Source: Mycobacteroides chelonae (GTDB taxonomy: Bacteria; Actinomycetota; Actinomycetes; Mycobacteriales; Mycobacteriaceae). Taken from it: a stretch of 64,000 nt of DNA. The stretch's first letter is position 1; every line of letters begins with the position of its first letter. Below are positions 1 through 9,996 of this stretch, one piece after another. The position numbers and the translations under genes were made by a program. The notes beneath the pieces were generated by a model that was given only the letters and a program-made list of their open reading frames with translations, did not search any database and had not been told where the DNA came from. Location: positions 2,232,001 to 2,296,000 of the forward strand of contig NZ_CP050145.1 in NCBI RefSeq assembly GCF_016767715.1, read 5' to 3'.

Positions 1-498
1 TTTCTGCTGTACGTGATCGTGGAGGTGTCCGCCCTGGTGGCGTTGACCTCGGCGGTGGGTATCGGCTGGACCATCATCGCCGTCCTTGCCGCCTTCGTGG
101 CCGGTCTCATACTTGCCGGCTCTCAGGCTCGACGCGCCGTTGATCAGCTGCGACGTGGAGTCAGATCCCCGGGAGGGGCCGTCGCGGACGGCGCGCTCAT
201 CGCGCTGGGAACCATTGCGGTGGTGATTCCCGGACTGGTCTCCTCGGTCATCGGACTGCTGATGCTGCTGCCCCCGACCCGAGCGGTCCTGCGGCCGGTC
301 TTGACCCTGGTCGCGGCCCGCCAGCTGAGTAGGCGTGCGCCCCTCATCACCGTCATACCCACCGGATACGGCGCCTTTCAGGGGGCTCAAACACGGGCGA
401 GCACCGTCGATTACATCGACGGTGAGGTCATCGACGTGAGTGACGAGCAAGCCGGACCGTCTCGGCGATACCGTCCCGGCCACGACCTGCCTGCGTAG
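1..498 (+). CDS. fxsA: FxsA family membrane protein (5' end outside the window)
   Basis: This is the C-terminal part of an FxsA-type small membrane protein. The reading frame is already open at base 1 (FLLYVIVEVSALVAL), so the true start lies upstream of the window; the GTG at 13 is internal. The visible part has hydrophobic segments near the N-terminus and around the LIALGTIAVVIPGLVSSVIG stretch, a Gly/Pro pattern typical of FxsA. The tail after about residue 110 is polar. FxsA was named from its effect on phage exclusion in E. coli; its cellular role in mycobacteria is not established. It precedes the amidohydrolase on the same strand by 29 bp, and in M. tuberculosis a homologue also lies close to ppm1 and rbpA. 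Confidence 0.85.
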   Translation, partial: FLLYVIVEVSALVALTSAVGIGWTIIAVLAAFVAGLILAGSQARRAVDQLRRGVRSPGGAVADGALIALGTIAVVIPGLVSSVIGLLMLLPPTRAVLRPVLTLVAARQLSRRAPLITVIPTGYGAFQGAQTRASTVDYIDGEVIDVSDEQAGPSRRYRPGHDLPA

Positions 499-527
499 AC
501 ACCGCCCGAACCCGGCAGAATTAGCGA

Positions 528-2126
528 GTGCAGACTCAACTGCTCGTCAATGCGCGCGTGCATAGCCCGTCGCATCCGGCGGCGACCGCGATGGCCGTGA
601 CCGGCGATGTCATCAGCTGGATCGGCGAGGACGACCTCGGTCGTGCCGAGTTCCCGAACGCCGACATCGTCGACCTCGAGGGTGCCTTCGTCGCGCCCGC
701 GTTCGTCGACGCCCATGTTCATCTCACCGCCATCGGACTGTCCCTCATCGGGCTCGACTTGTCCGGGATGTCTTCGCGGGAGCAGTGCCTGGCCCGACTG
801 ACCGCGTACGCCGGCGAGCACTCCGATGAGGTGATCTGGGGGCATGGCTGGGACGAATCGCGATGGCCCGAGCGGCAGCCGCTGACCACTGTCGATCTCG
901 ACGAGGCCGCGCCTGGCCGGGCCGTCTACCTCAGCCGGATCGATGTGCATTCGGCTGCGGCGTCGACCGCGCTGCGGCAGCAGGTACCCGGGCTTGCCGG
1001 GGCCACGGGATTTCATCCCGAACATCCGGTGGCCGGTGCGGCTCATCACCTGTTACGGGCACATGCGCGCGGCGCGCTCTCCGTCAATGGGCGTGCGACA
1101 GCGCGGCGCGCGGCGCTGGACAGTGCGGCATCGCTGGGTCTGGTGTCGGTGCACGAGTGCGGCGGGCCGGAGATCAGTGGTTTGGACGATTTCCGCGAGC
1201 TGTTGGCCACCGAGCATGGCGTGCAGGTCACCGGATATTGGGGCGAGCCGGCGCGCGACGCCGAGCACGCGCGCGAGCTCATCGCGTTGACGGGGGCCGC
1301 CGGTCTGGCCGGAGACCTCTTCGTCGACGGTGCGTTGGGATCGCACACCGCCTGGCTGCAGGAGCCCTATCACGACGCACCACACACCTGCGGCACCATG
1401 CATCTGGATGCCGAAACCGTTGAGACGCACCTGGACTCGTGCACACGGGCCGGTATTACCGCGGGATTCCACGTGATCGGTGACGCTGCTGTCACTCAGG
1501 TGATCGACGCGCTGGACCGCGTCGCCACCCGGCACGGCATACCGGCTGTGGCTCGGTGCGGGCACCGCCTTGAGCACCTGGAAATGATCTCGGCGGCACA
1601 GGCGGAGCAGCTCGGTCGCCTTGGGGTGATCGCCAGTGTGCAACCGGCCTTTGACGCCCTCTGGGGCGGCCCCGATGGTATGTACGCGGAACGACTCGGC
1701 GTGGATCGAGGTACTCAGCTAAACCCGCTGGCGCTGTTAGCATCCCAAGGCGTGCCCCTCGCGTTCGGTTCTGACGCCCCTGTCACGCCCCTGGATCCGT
1801 GGATGACGGTGCGGGCGGCAGCCCATCATCGCACCCCAACCAGTTCCGTCTCGGTCCGCGCGGCGTTCGGCGCCGCCACCCGAGGTGGCTGGCGCGCCCA
1901 GGGAGTTCATGACGGTGCCACGGGCACGCTGATCCCGGGAGCACTTGCCAGCTATGCGATTTGGGAGACGGGGGAGTTGACCATCAACACCAGCCAACCG
2001 GGTGTACAGCGGTGGTCCACCGACCCACGCTCGCGTGTCCCCGCCCTGCCGGACTTATCGGACGCCGCCGCTGTGCTTCCCAAGTGTCTACGAACTGTGC
2101 ACCGTGGCACGGTGATCCATGGCTGA
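528..2126 (+). CDS. YtcJ-type metal-dependent amidohydrolase
   Basis: Predicted cytosolic hydrolase of the amidohydrolase superfamily, 532 residues, the normal length for the YtcJ-like group. The metal-binding DAHVHL motif is at residues 61-66, further His residues occur in the HVIGDAAV and HRLEHLEM segments, and the late Asp of [13 protein letters not shown] lies near residue 415. These are the conserved metal and catalytic positions of the family. The chosen start is GTG at 528, giving [13 protein letters not shown], the usual short beta-sandwich beginning. The stop overlaps the start of lnt by 8 bp, so the two are probably co-transcribed. Substrates of this subgroup (cyclic amides, formamides, others) cannot be told from sequence. 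Confidence 0.9.
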   Translation: MQTQLLVNARVHSPSHPAATAMAVTGDVISWIGEDDLGRAEFPNADIVDLEGAFVAPAFVDAHVHLTAIGLSLIGLDLSGMSSREQCLARLTAYAGEHSDEVIWGHGWDESRWPERQPLTTVDLDEAAPGRAVYLSRIDVHSAAASTALRQQVPGLAGATGFHPEHPVAGAAHHLLRAHARGALSVNGRATARRAALDSAASLGLVSVHECGGPEISGLDDFRELLATEHGVQVTGYWGEPARDAEHARELIALTGAAGLAGDLFVDGALGSHTAWLQEPYHDAPHTCGTMHLDAETVETHLDSCTRAGITAGFHVIGDAAVTQVIDALDRVATRHGIPAVARCGHRLEHLEMISAAQAEQLGRLGVIASVQPAFDALWGGPDGMYAERLGVDRGTQLNPLALLASQGVPLAFGSDAPVTPLDPWMTVRAAAHHRTPTSSVSVRAAFGAATRGGWRAQGVHDGATGTLIPGALASYAIWETGELTINTSQPGVQRWSTDPRSRVPALPDLSDAAAVLPKCLRTVHRGTVIHG

Positions 2127-3924
2127 CGAAACTGTCGACGAGTCCGTTGAGGAGATTGTCGACCAGGACGTGACCGAGCTGGCCGAGGCCGCCGACGTTC
2201 CGGCCGACGAGGAGCCGGAGGCTCCGGCGAAAACCGGGCCTTCACGTGGCGCGGCCTTCGCGGCGGCGGTGCGTGCCCGCAGTATCGCGTTCGGCCGGGC
2301 CTGGCTGCGCGCGGCGCCCCGCCAGGGTGCGGCGGTGATCGGCGGTCTCCTGTTGTGCGCGAGCTTCCCGCCCTGGGGTTTCTGGTGGGCGGCCTTCCCG
2401 GCGCTGTCCATCCTGGGTTTGGTGCTGTGGTCGTCGAACACCAGGCTGCGTGGTGGGCTGGGGTACGGGCTGCTGTTCGGTCTCGCCTTCTACGTTCCGC
2501 TGCTGCCGTGGACGGGCCAGCTGGTGGGCGTCGTCCCGTGGCTGGCGCTGTCGTTGCTGTGCGCGACCTGGGTCGCCCTGTTCGGCGTGCTGGCCGTCGC
2601 CGTGCGTCGGCTGCCGGGCTGGCCGCTGTGGTTCGCTGCCGCGTGGTCTGCCGCCGAATGGGGTAAGGCAAGCGTTCCGTTTGGCGGATTCCCATGGGGT
2701 CGAGTCGCTTTCGGTCAGGGCGATGGTCCGATGCTGAGCCTGGCTCGGTACGGGGGCGCGCCATTGGTGTCCTTCACGGTGGCCCTGGGCGCGTTCGCGG
2801 TGACCGCGCTCGGCATTGAGATGTACCGCTGGTGGCGCAGCCCCTCGGTGGGACCAGGCGGTGCGCGTCCGGTGCCCTCGGTGCTGCTGCCCGGGGCGTG
2901 CGTCTGCCTCGTGCTCTTCGCCATGGCGGTGAGCTGGCAGCAGGTTCGACACGCCAGCCACGGCGCCACCGATGGCCGCAGTGTCACCGTCGCCGCGGTG
3001 CAGGGGAACGTGCCCCGGCTGGGGCTAGATTTCAACGCACAGCGGCGCGCCGTGCTCGACTATCACGTCAAGGAAACGCTCTTGCTGGCCGCGGACGTGA
3101 AGGCGGGCAAGGCCCCGGCGCCGCAGTTCGTGGTGTGGCCGGAGAACTCCTCGGACATCGATCCGATCCGCAACGCCGACGCAGCCGAGGCAATCACCGA
3201 GGCGGCGCAGGCCATCGGCGTTCCCATCCTGGTCGGCGGCGTGCTGCGGCATCCAGATTCCACCCCCGAACAGCCCAAATCGATCAATTCGGTGATCGTC
3301 TGGGATCCCGACAGCGGCCCCGGCGAGCGTCACGACAAGCAGATCGTGCAGCCATTCGGTGAGTATTTACCGTGGCGGACCTTCTTCGCGCACTTCTCCA
3401 AGTACGCGGACCGGGCCGGATACTTCGTCCCCGGAGACGGCAACGGCGTCGTCACGGCGGGCGGCGTGAAGATCGGCGTTGCCACCTGCTGGGAGGTTCT
3501 GTTCGATCGGGCGCTGCGGCAGTCCACCCTGAACGGTGCCGAGATACTCACCGTGCCGAGTAATAACGCCCTGTTCGGTACGGCGATGAGTGAACAGCAA
3601 CTGGCCATCTCCAAGGTGCGGGCCGTCGAGCACGATCGGGAAGTCATCGTCGTCGGCACCACCGGGATCAGCGCGTTTATCTCTCCCGACGGCGTCGACG
3701 CGGGGCGCACCAAGTTCTTCGAACCGGCCTACATCGACATGCAGGTGCGGCTGCACAACGACGTGACACCGGCCACGCAATGGGGTCCGTGGGTGGAGTG
3801 GGCGCTGGCTCTGATCGCCGGACTTGCCGTCCTGGCCTCGGCTGGCCTGGCGATACTGCACAATGGAGGGCTGAAGAGGCCCAAATATGAGGTAGAACCG
3901 GCCTCACCGATTAAGGAGACCTGA
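2119..3924 (+). CDS. lnt: Apolipoprotein N-acyltransferase
   Basis: Integral membrane enzyme that adds the third acyl chain to the N-terminal Cys of lipoproteins. It is 601 residues long. An acidic, Ala-rich N-terminal extension (about residues 1-60) is followed by a bundle of hydrophobic segments (about 75-285), a carbon-nitrogen hydrolase domain (about 290-545) and one C-terminal membrane segment. The catalytic elements are visible: Glu in [11 protein letters not shown], Lys in [15 protein letters not shown] and Cys457 in [11 protein letters not shown]. It starts inside the end of the amidohydrolase gene and is followed after 5 bp by ppm1. In M. tuberculosis the Lnt and Ppm1 domains form one polypeptide; here they are two genes, as in M. 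smegmatis. The acidic N-terminal extension is longer than in enterobacterial Lnt. Confidence 0.95.
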   Translation: MADETVDESVEEIVDQDVTELAEAADVPADEEPEAPAKTGPSRGAAFAAAVRARSIAFGRAWLRAAPRQGAAVIGGLLLCASFPPWGFWWAAFPALSILGLVLWSSNTRLRGGLGYGLLFGLAFYVPLLPWTGQLVGVVPWLALSLLCATWVALFGVLAVAVRRLPGWPLWFAAAWSAAEWGKASVPFGGFPWGRVAFGQGDGPMLSLARYGGAPLVSFTVALGAFAVTALGIEMYRWWRSPSVGPGGARPVPSVLLPGACVCLVLFAMAVSWQQVRHASHGATDGRSVTVAAVQGNVPRLGLDFNAQRRAVLDYHVKETLLLAADVKAGKAPAPQFVVWPENSSDIDPIRNADAAEAITEAAQAIGVPILVGGVLRHPDSTPEQPKSINSVIVWDPDSGPGERHDKQIVQPFGEYLPWRTFFAHFSKYADRAGYFVPGDGNGVVTAGGVKIGVATCWEVLFDRALRQSTLNGAEILTVPSNNALFGTAMSEQQLAISKVRAVEHDREVIVVGTTGISAFISPDGVDAGRTKFFEPAYIDMQVRLHNDVTPATQWGPWVEWALALIAGLAVLASAGLAILHNGGLKRPKYEVEPASPIKET

Positions 3925-3929
3925 CCGGA

Positions 3930-4691
3930 GTGGATCCCGTGACCGAACGTCCGAGCGCCCGGACCCTGGTGATCATTCCGACGTACAACGAGCGGGAGAA
4001 TCTCCCGCTGATCCTTAGTCGGTTGCACAAGGCGCAACCCGATGTGCACGTGCTGATCGTTGACGACGGTAGCCCGGACGGTACCGGCGAACTGGCCGAC
4101 GAGGCGGCGCTCGCCGACCCCGACCGCGTACATGTCATGCACCGCAAGGAAAAGGGTGGCCTCGGTGCGGCCTACATCGCGGGCTTCGGCTGGGGCCTGG
4201 CGCGCCAGTACTCGGTGCTGGTGGAGATGGACGCCGACGGCAGCCACGCACCCGAACAGCTGTCCCGGCTGCTTGACGCCGTCGACGCCGGAGCCGATCT
4301 AGCGATCGGATCTCGCTACGTACCCGGCGGTACCGTCGTCAACTGGCCGTGGCGGCGCCTGGTGCTGTCCCGGAGTGCGAACGTGTATGCCCGGCTGGTG
4401 CTGGGTGTGAAGCCGCACGACATCACCGCGGGCTATCGCGCCTACCGGCGTGAGGTGCTCGAGAAGCTGGATCTGGCGGCGGTGGAATCGCACGGGTACT
4501 GCTTCCAGATCGACCTCACCCTGCGCACCATCGCGCACGGCTTCGAGGTTGCGGAGGTGCCGATCACCTTCACCGAACGCGCGATCGGCGAATCCAAGAT
4601 GAGTGGGTCCATCATCAACGAAGCCCTGGTCAAGGTGACCAAATGGGGCGTCCAAAGCCGTCTGGACCGGGCCCGCGGCATCAATCGCTGA
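3930..4691 (+). CDS. ppm1: Polyprenol-phosphate-mannose synthase
   Basis: GT2-family glycosyltransferase that transfers mannose from GDP-mannose to polyprenyl phosphate. This makes the donor for lipomannan/lipoarabinomannan elongation and protein O-mannosylation. The 253 residues form one cytosolic GT-A domain: [13 protein letters not shown] at the start, the nucleotide-binding [11 protein letters not shown], the metal-binding DAD of VEMDADGSH, and GSRYVPGG. There is no transmembrane tail, so membrane contact probably depends on Lnt, with which the M. tuberculosis enzyme is fused. Start GTG 3930 follows an AAGGAG at 3913-3918; a second in-frame GTG at 3939 is possible. The gene ends 12 bp before the convergent SDR gene. 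Confidence 0.95.
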   Translation: MDPVTERPSARTLVIIPTYNERENLPLILSRLHKAQPDVHVLIVDDGSPDGTGELADEAALADPDRVHVMHRKEKGGLGAAYIAGFGWGLARQYSVLVEMDADGSHAPEQLSRLLDAVDAGADLAIGSRYVPGGTVVNWPWRRLVLSRSANVYARLVLGVKPHDITAGYRAYRREVLEKLDLAAVESHGYCFQIDLTLRTIAHGFEVAEVPITFTERAIGESKMSGSIINEALVKVTKWGVQSRLDRARGINR

Positions 4692-4703
4692 GGGAGTCAG
4701 TCC

Positions 4704-5429
4704 TCACGCATTGCGGGCCATCAGGCCGCCGTCGACGGGGATGACCGTGCCGGTCAGGTACGAGGCGGCCGGTAGGCACACGCTCAGCGTCATGTGGGCG
4801 ACCTCTTCGGCGCGGCCGTAGCGACGCAGTGCGGTGCGCCTGCGCGCATAGGTGTCCTTGTCCTGAGCCGAGATCGCTGCGGTCATCGCGGTATCGATGG
4901 GACCCGGGCAGATGCAGTTCACGGTGATTCCCTCCCGGCCCAGGTCGACCGCCAAACTCCTGGTCAGGCCAGCCAGACCGGCTTTGGCCGCAGCGTACGG
5001 GCTGTCGTACGGCGTGGCGCCGAGGGCTTCCGTCGAGGCGATGTTCACTACGCGCGGGGCGGGGGAGTTGCGCAGAAACGGAAGTGCCGCACGGACGATC
5101 CGTTGGGGTGCGCTCAGGTGGACGGCAAGTGAGCGATCCCAGGTGCTGCCGTAGTCGGGGTCATCAAGTGATCTGAACGCCGCGAAACCCGCGTTGTTCA
5201 CCACAATGTCCAGCCGGCCGAACCGATCGGCAACCGCCGCGACGACCTCGATGATCTGTGCCTCGTCGGTGACATCCAGTGCCCACGGCACGGCGGACTG
5301 ACCGATCTCGGCGGCAACCGCCTGCGCATCCTCCAGCCGAAGATCGGTGACCGCGACAAACGCGCCGTCTTCGGCGAAAATCCGGGCCGTGGCCTTTCCC
5401 ATGCCGCTGGCGGCACCGGTGATCAGCAC
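4704..5429 (-). CDS. SDR family oxidoreductase (5' end doubtful)
   Basis: Short-chain dehydrogenase/reductase of about 245 residues. The NAD(P)-binding TGAASGMG motif, the NAG motif (VVNNAGFAA), the catalytic Tyr/Lys of YDSPYAAAKAGL and the C-terminal PVDGGLMARNA are all present, so the enzyme looks complete from residue 1 of the first beta strand. The only start in this frame is GTG 5429, which leaves no residues before strand one and has no visible ribosome-binding site. An ATG at 5463 with a codable beginning is in another frame; removing one C from a CCC run just after it would give MSAGRSVSGSAVLITG, a typical SDR start. It lies 48 bp downstream of rbpA on the same strand. The substrate is unknown. 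Confidence 0.88.
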   Translation of the reverse strand: MLITGAASGMGKATARIFAEDGAFVAVTDLRLEDAQAVAAEIGQSAVPWALDVTDEAQIIEVVAAVADRFGRLDIVVNNAGFAAFRSLDDPDYGSTWDRSLAVHLSAPQRIVRAALPFLRNSPAPRVVNIASTEALGATPYDSPYAAAKAGLAGLTRSLAVDLGREGITVNCICPGPIDTAMTAAISAQDKDTYARRRTALRRYGRAEEVAHMTLSVCLPAASYLTGTVIPVDGGLMARNA

Positions 5430-5477
5430 GGCGGAACCCGAGACGGACCTGCCGGGCGCTCATCAGGGCGGGTGGTT

Positions 5478-5813
5478 CTAGCCCCGGCGACGGCCCTTGA
5501 TCAGTTCCAGACGCTCTTTGAGCAGCTCGTCGAGCTCCTCAACGCTGCGGCGCTCCAGGAGCATGTCCCAGTGCGTGCGCGGGGGCTTGACCTTCTTGGG
5601 CTCGGGCACGTCGCCGTCGAGCAGGGTGCCCTCCAGGCCATTGCGGCATGCCCAGTTCGCCGGGATCTCGGCGTCGTGGGCGAAGGGAACGTCGAACTCT
5701 TCACCGTTCTCGGTGCGGTAGCGAGCCATGCGGCGAGGCGCCAGGTCGTGGTCACGATCGGTTTCGTAGCTGACGGCACCGAGTCGGCTGCCTCGTAGAA
5801 CACGATCTGCCAT
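5478..5813 (-). CDS. rbpA: RNA polymerase-binding protein RbpA
   Basis: Actinobacterial transcription factor that binds RNA polymerase and primary-type sigma factors (SigA, SigB), stabilises the open complex and can modulate rifampicin sensitivity. The 111 residues match the usual size. Order: N-terminal tail (MADRVLRGSRLGAVSYETD), core domain with GEEFDVPFAHDAEIPANWACRNG, basic linker (PEPKKVKPPRTHWDML) and the C-terminal sigma-interacting helix (RRSVEELDELLKERLELIKGRR). Start ATG 5813 has a strong GAGGAGA a few bases upstream. A possible extracytoplasmic-sigma promoter lies about 65-95 bp upstream. The neighbourhood of ppm1 and fxsA is conserved with M. tuberculosis. Confidence 0.97.
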   Translation of the reverse strand: MADRVLRGSRLGAVSYETDRDHDLAPRRMARYRTENGEEFDVPFAHDAEIPANWACRNGLEGTLLDGDVPEPKKVKPPRTHWDMLLERRSVEELDELLKERLELIKGRRRG

Positions 5814-5885
5814 GTGTACTTCTCCTCTTCACTGCGGGTCTCTGCACTCGGATCCCGCGCTCAAATTGCTGGTGGCTGTCTAACT

Positions 5886-5913
5886 CAACGCCGTACCCGG
5901 GGCATTAGTTCCC
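5886..5913 (-). promoter_or_regulatory. Candidate SigH/SigE-type promoter of rbpA
   Basis: On the minus strand GGGAACT (5913-5907) is followed after 16 bases by CGTTG (5890-5886). This matches the GGAAY...CGTT pattern of oxidative and heat-stress ECF sigma factors (SigH of mycobacteria, SigR of Streptomyces). The implied transcription start is near 5880, giving a leader of about 65 bases before the rbpA ATG. Streptomyces rbpA is known to be SigR-dependent, which supports the reading; no transcript evidence is available here. Confidence 0.45.
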
Positions 5914-6002
5914 TGTTCATGCAGGTTGTGGCCCTCATTATAGCTGGTGAACGCCGTTGCGGCCGTCACCGCTCGCTTCGCGGATATGTGGCGAGCCCAC
6001 CG

Positions 6003-6935
6003 TCAGGTGCGCTGCGCTGTGGTGATCGCCGCCCGGCCGTCGGCAGGTGATCGACTGGCGTATGCCGGTGCGTAATGCCGCAGCAATTCGAGCGTGGTCA
6101 GGTGCTGGCGGCACTGGAATCCGTGCGAGGCCAGCAGCGCGTCGGCGTCTGCCGCGGTGAGACCGGTGAGGTACGGCTCGCCGAACCGTGCCGCCGCTTC
6201 GGTCCATAGCCGGGCACGCACCGACTTGTTGTCTCCGCCCGTGACGACACTGGTGTCCAGGTAGTCGAAAACCAGCAGGCTTCCGGGCGCGCAGACCGTC
6301 GCGAGGTCGGCAAGTGTCGCGTCGAGCGCGTCTTGGGTGAGGTAGGCGGTCACGCCGAGCCAGACGAACAGGCTTGGCCGGGTGGGATCGAATCCGCTGG
6401 CGAGGAGCCTTTCGCGGAGTACGTCATGTTCGAAATCGCAAGGAACCCACACGATTTCATCGCTGCTGTCGGTTAGTTGGAGCCGTTCCATGACGGCTCG
6501 TTTGTCCGCCTGGGTAGTCGGTGCGTCGACCTCGAAGATCTTGATCGGGCCGTGCGCGACGCGGCGCAAGGTAGTGGTGTCGAACCCCGCGCCCAGGAGC
6601 ACGAGTTGATCAACGCCATCATCGATGGCTTTCTTGAGGACGTCATCGGTATAGCGCACCCGCAATACCAAAAAGAAGTGACCTGCGGCGCCGAATACCG
6701 ATTTGAGTACCCCGATAAATCCGCGGGCCACCAGCGGATGAATCAAACAGGCACGTAATAGCGGGCTACGGATGAAATAGCGTGAGTAGGGATCGTTGAG
6801 GAGACGCCGGCGGGGTGATTGCATCGTCTCGGCCGCGCGTTGCGCGGCGCAGGATTGCGCGGTAAAACTCGCCCGGCGATCAAGACGGCGACTATTCGCA
6901 CTCATACCCGGTCTTCCAAATCTGGTGGACGACAA
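6003..6935 (-). CDS. SAM-dependent methyltransferase, LCMT/PF04072-like family
   Basis: Class I methyltransferase of the leucine-carboxyl-methyltransferase-like group that is greatly expanded in mycobacteria. 310 residues. The SAM-binding motif I is LVLLGAGFDTTTLR, followed by the acidic FEVDAPTTQADKR and later LVFDYLDTSV, in the order expected of the family. The N-terminal helical region (about 1-90) carries NDPYSRYF, also typical. An alternative start at ATG 6905 (MSANSRRLDRR) is possible; the upstream residues add little. It follows mmpL by 37 bp on the same strand, so it is likely transcribed with mmpS-mmpL and may methylate the product of the neighbouring polyketide synthase. That role is inference. 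Confidence 0.88.
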   Translation of the reverse strand: MSSTRFGRPGMSANSRRLDRRASFTAQSCAAQRAAETMQSPRRRLLNDPYSRYFIRSPLLRACLIHPLVARGFIGVLKSVFGAAGHFFLVLRVRYTDDVLKKAIDDGVDQLVLLGAGFDTTTLRRVAHGPIKIFEVDAPTTQADKRAVMERLQLTDSSDEIVWVPCDFEHDVLRERLLASGFDPTRPSLFVWLGVTAYLTQDALDATLADLATVCAPGSLLVFDYLDTSVVTGGDNKSVRARLWTEAAARFGEPYLTGLTAADADALLASHGFQCRQHLTTLELLRHYAPAYASRSPADGRAAITTAQRT

Positions 6936-6972
6936 TTACCAATTCTGCAATTTCTGTACACGGATTTCCTTT

Positions 6973-9900
6973 TTATGCCTGGCTCGCGCTGTGCCGCGGG
7001 CCGACCAATGCCGGATCCGTTTCCCGCAATGCGCGGCACGGCACACGCATGGGCCACCAGAACCAGCGGCCCAGAATGGTCGCGATGGAGGGGATGACGA
7101 GTGAACGGACGATGAGAGTGTCGAGCAGGAGTCCGACGCCGACGGTCGTGCCGATCTGTGCGAGTGTGCTGGAGTAGCCGGCGATCAGCGCGAACATCGT
7201 GAAACCGAAAATCAGGCCCGCTGTGGTGACCACGCTGCCGGTTCCCACCATGGAGCGGATGATGCCCGTCTTGATTCCGGCGCGGAGCTCTTCTTTGAAT
7301 CGGGCGACGAGCAGCAGGTTGTAATCGGCGCCGACCGCGACAAGAAATATGAAGGAGCATGGCGCCACCGCCCAGTGCAGGGGCAGACCGACACCGTGTT
7401 GCCAGATGGCGACACTCAGACCCCACGCGGACAAGAACGACAGCCCCACCGTGCCCACGACGGCGATCGCGGCGACGAAGCTGCGCAGCAGCAGCAGGAC
7501 CACGCAGAACACGAATGCGAAGGCCGCCACGGCGCTGGTGATGAAGTCCTCCCTGGCGAAGGCGGCGATGTTGAGCAGCGTGCCGCCGGCGCCGCCGATG
7601 CTCACCTGGCTCCCGCCGAGCGAGGTGCCCTTGAGTGCCGATTGCGCCGCGGGGATGATCTTCGCGCTGTAGTCCATGCTCTCTCTGCTGAACGAGTTCA
7701 CATCGCCCATGACGAGCATTCGGGTGATCTTGCCGTCCGGTGAGAAGAAGACGGAGAGTGCGGACTGGAACAACGGGGATTCGAAGGCCTGACTCGGAAG
7801 GAAGAAGTACCCGCTCGGGTCTCCCTTCATATAGGTGTCGGCGATCTCACGCAGGAATTGGGTCACCTCGTTCATCTGTACGAGCAGCGAGTCCGCCATG
7901 CCGCGGATGGGGGTCAGCGTTCGTTGTGCGTCGCTGAGGAAACGGTCCAGCAGCTGAACTTGTGCCACCAGGTTCGGCAATGACTCCGAGGCCACGCGGG
8001 AGGCGTCCACGAGATCCTCGAACTTTCGCCCTCCGGCCTGATTGAGTCCGTCGAGAACGGCCAGGCCGGTGAGCGCGGTATTGCAGGGCAGCAGCTGCTT
8101 ACAGTCCGGGACCATATCGACGAGCTGTCCCGCCGTGTCGATACCGGCGGCGAGCATGGGCTGCATCTCATTGTGGATGCCCTTCGCCATCTTCAACAGG
8201 TCGATGAGGCGCGCTCGGGTGGCCTGGCCCCCGCCGCCGGGCAGGTCGACGGCCCGTTGGGTGACTCGGAGGTCCTTGAGGACCACCTTGACACCGACGG
8301 AGAGCTGATCGATCTGGCCGGTGATTCTTGCGATGCCGTTGAGCTGTGTGCTGACCATCTCGGCGATTTGGGACATGCGCTCACCGATGTACCCGCCTTG
8401 ATAGGTCAGGGTTCCTTGGGGCAGTGGCGATATGAGTGGGCGGGTAATGCCCTGGACCGCTTGCACGCCGTCCACGCTGTAGACGGCATTGGTCAGCTTG
8501 GCGAGCGCGATCAGGTCGGCGGAGTTACGCATGTCGTGATCGGATTCGACGAACAGCAGGTTGGGGTTCAGCATGTTGGGCGGCAGGTGCCGGTCTGCGG
8601 CGTCCAGGCCCAGGTTCGCCTCGGTATTGGCCGGCTGTGCCGCGCGTTCGTTGTAGCTGATGACATACGTCGGTAGGACGAGAATCGCGAGCGCGAGCAC
8701 GGCGAGGCTGCCGGCGAGTACGGGGCCGGGCCAACGGACCACGTGCGTGGCGATGCGCCTCCAGCGTCGGATGGCCCGATCTCCGCGCGGCTCATACAGT
8801 CCGAGCCTGCATCCGATCGCCAGCAGCGCGGGGCCGAGGGTCAACGCCGCGGCAAGGGCGGTGAGGATGCCGATGGTGCAGGGCAGACCGGACGTGGAGA
8901 ACGCCGCGAGTCGGGTGAGTGTCATACAGGCGGTCGCGCCGGCCACCGTCAGTCCGGAGGCAAAGATGATGCGTTGCACACTCGACAGGGCGGTGAAGTA
9001 GGCGGTGGTCGGGTCCTGGCCCGCCCGCCGTGCTTCTTGATACCTGCCGAGTAGGAAGATGCCATAGTCCGTTCCCGCGCCAAGGACGATGCCGGCCAAC
9101 AGACTTGACGCAAATATGGAGATGCCGATGATCCCGCGTTCACCGAGCAGTGCGACGATCGGACGGGCCGTCACCAGAGCGACCGCCACGACCAGTAGCG
9201 GCATCGCCGCCGTGAACAGCGAACGGTAGGTCAACGACATGATGATGGTGATGCAGATGGCGCACGCGATGATGATCGGCAGGATCGAGCGGTTGATTGC
9301 GAGTAGTTCGTCATTCACGACCGCGGAAGGTCCGGTGACGTAGATCTTGACCCCGGCGGGGGGCGGGTAGGCCTTGACGATGTCGCGCACCGCTTGGGTG
9401 GATTCCATGGCCAGCGCCGTGCCCATGTTTCCGGCGAGGTTGAGGTAGCTGAAAGAGGCCTTCCGGTCCTGGCTTTCGAATGCCGGGGCGAATGACGGGT
9501 CGGACCACAGATCGATCGTCGTGACGACGTGCTTTTTGTCGGCCTTGAACTTCTCCATCAGATCGGCGTAGTAACCGTGCATCTCCGCGCCGAACGCCTT
9601 GTCTCCCTCCGCCAGCACGGCGACGAAGTTGTTGGTGCCGCCGTTTCCGAAGTACTTGCCCATGTTGGAGAGCGCCTGCACCGAAGAGGCTTCGTCGGGC
9701 AGGAAGGACAACGCGTGTCCCTCGATCACCTTCTCGAGTTGGGGCCCAGCGGCATTGAGGCCGCACGCGAGCAGCACCCACAGCACGACGATCGGGATGG
9801 ACAGCCCGTACAGCAGCCGTGCGTACAGCGGTCTGTGCTGTCCGGTGTCGTGGCTGGCGTAGGTCTCTCGGCGGAACGGCACGGAGAACTCGTTGCGTAG

Positions 9901-9996
9901 TCGCTTCCCGAATGCCCGTGATCGATCGGAGAAACCGTTACCGTCGCCGGGCGCCGGTATGGGCCCCGTAACTGCTTCGCTCTCGTCTTTTTTCAT
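6973..9996 (-). CDS. mmpL: MmpL-family RND lipid transporter
   Basis: Inner-membrane RND-superfamily transporter of the mycobacterial MmpL group, exporting lipids or siderophores to the cell envelope. It has 1007 residues, the usual size. Layout: cytosolic N-terminus of about 65 residues, TM1 (SIPIVVLWVLLACGLNAAG), periplasmic porter domain 1, a TM2-6 block (about 230-420), TM7 near 430-450, porter domain 2 with an Ala/Gln-rich helical hairpin, and TM8-12 (about 760-990). The family signatures GTDYGIFLLGRYQE and GADYNLLLVARFKEE supply the paired Asp/Tyr proton-relay positions. It overlaps the upstream mmpS by ATGA. The adjacent type I PKS suggests it exports that enzyme's lipid; the cargo is not readable from sequence. 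Confidence 0.95.
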   Translation of the reverse strand: MKKDESEAVTGPIPAPGDGNGFSDRSRAFGKRLRNEFSVPFRRETYASHDTGQHRPLYARLLYGLSIPIVVLWVLLACGLNAAGPQLEKVIEGHALSFLPDEASSVQALSNMGKYFGNGGTNNFVAVLAEGDKAFGAEMHGYYADLMEKFKADKKHVVTTIDLWSDPSFAPAFESQDRKASFSYLNLAGNMGTALAMESTQAVRDIVKAYPPPAGVKIYVTGPSAVVNDELLAINRSILPIIIACAICITIIMSLTYRSLFTAAMPLLVVAVALVTARPIVALLGERGIIGISIFASSLLAGIVLGAGTDYGIFLLGRYQEARRAGQDPTTAYFTALSSVQRIIFASGLTVAGATACMTLTRLAAFSTSGLPCTIGILTALAAALTLGPALLAIGCRLGLYEPRGDRAIRRWRRIATHVVRWPGPVLAGSLAVLALAILVLPTYVISYNERAAQPANTEANLGLDAADRHLPPNMLNPNLLFVESDHDMRNSADLIALAKLTNAVYSVDGVQAVQGITRPLISPLPQGTLTYQGGYIGERMSQIAEMVSTQLNGIARITGQIDQLSVGVKVVLKDLRVTQRAVDLPGGGGQATRARLIDLLKMAKGIHNEMQPMLAAGIDTAGQLVDMVPDCKQLLPCNTALTGLAVLDGLNQAGGRKFEDLVDASRVASESLPNLVAQVQLLDRFLSDAQRTLTPIRGMADSLLVQMNEVTQFLREIADTYMKGDPSGYFFLPSQAFESPLFQSALSVFFSPDGKITRMLVMGDVNSFSRESMDYSAKIIPAAQSALKGTSLGGSQVSIGGAGGTLLNIAAFAREDFITSAVAAFAFVFCVVLLLLRSFVAAIAVVGTVGLSFLSAWGLSVAIWQHGVGLPLHWAVAPCSFIFLVAVGADYNLLLVARFKEELRAGIKTGIIRSMVGTGSVVTTAGLIFGFTMFALIAGYSSTLAQIGTTVGVGLLLDTLIVRSLVIPSIATILGRWFWWPMRVPCRALRETDPALVGPRHSASQA

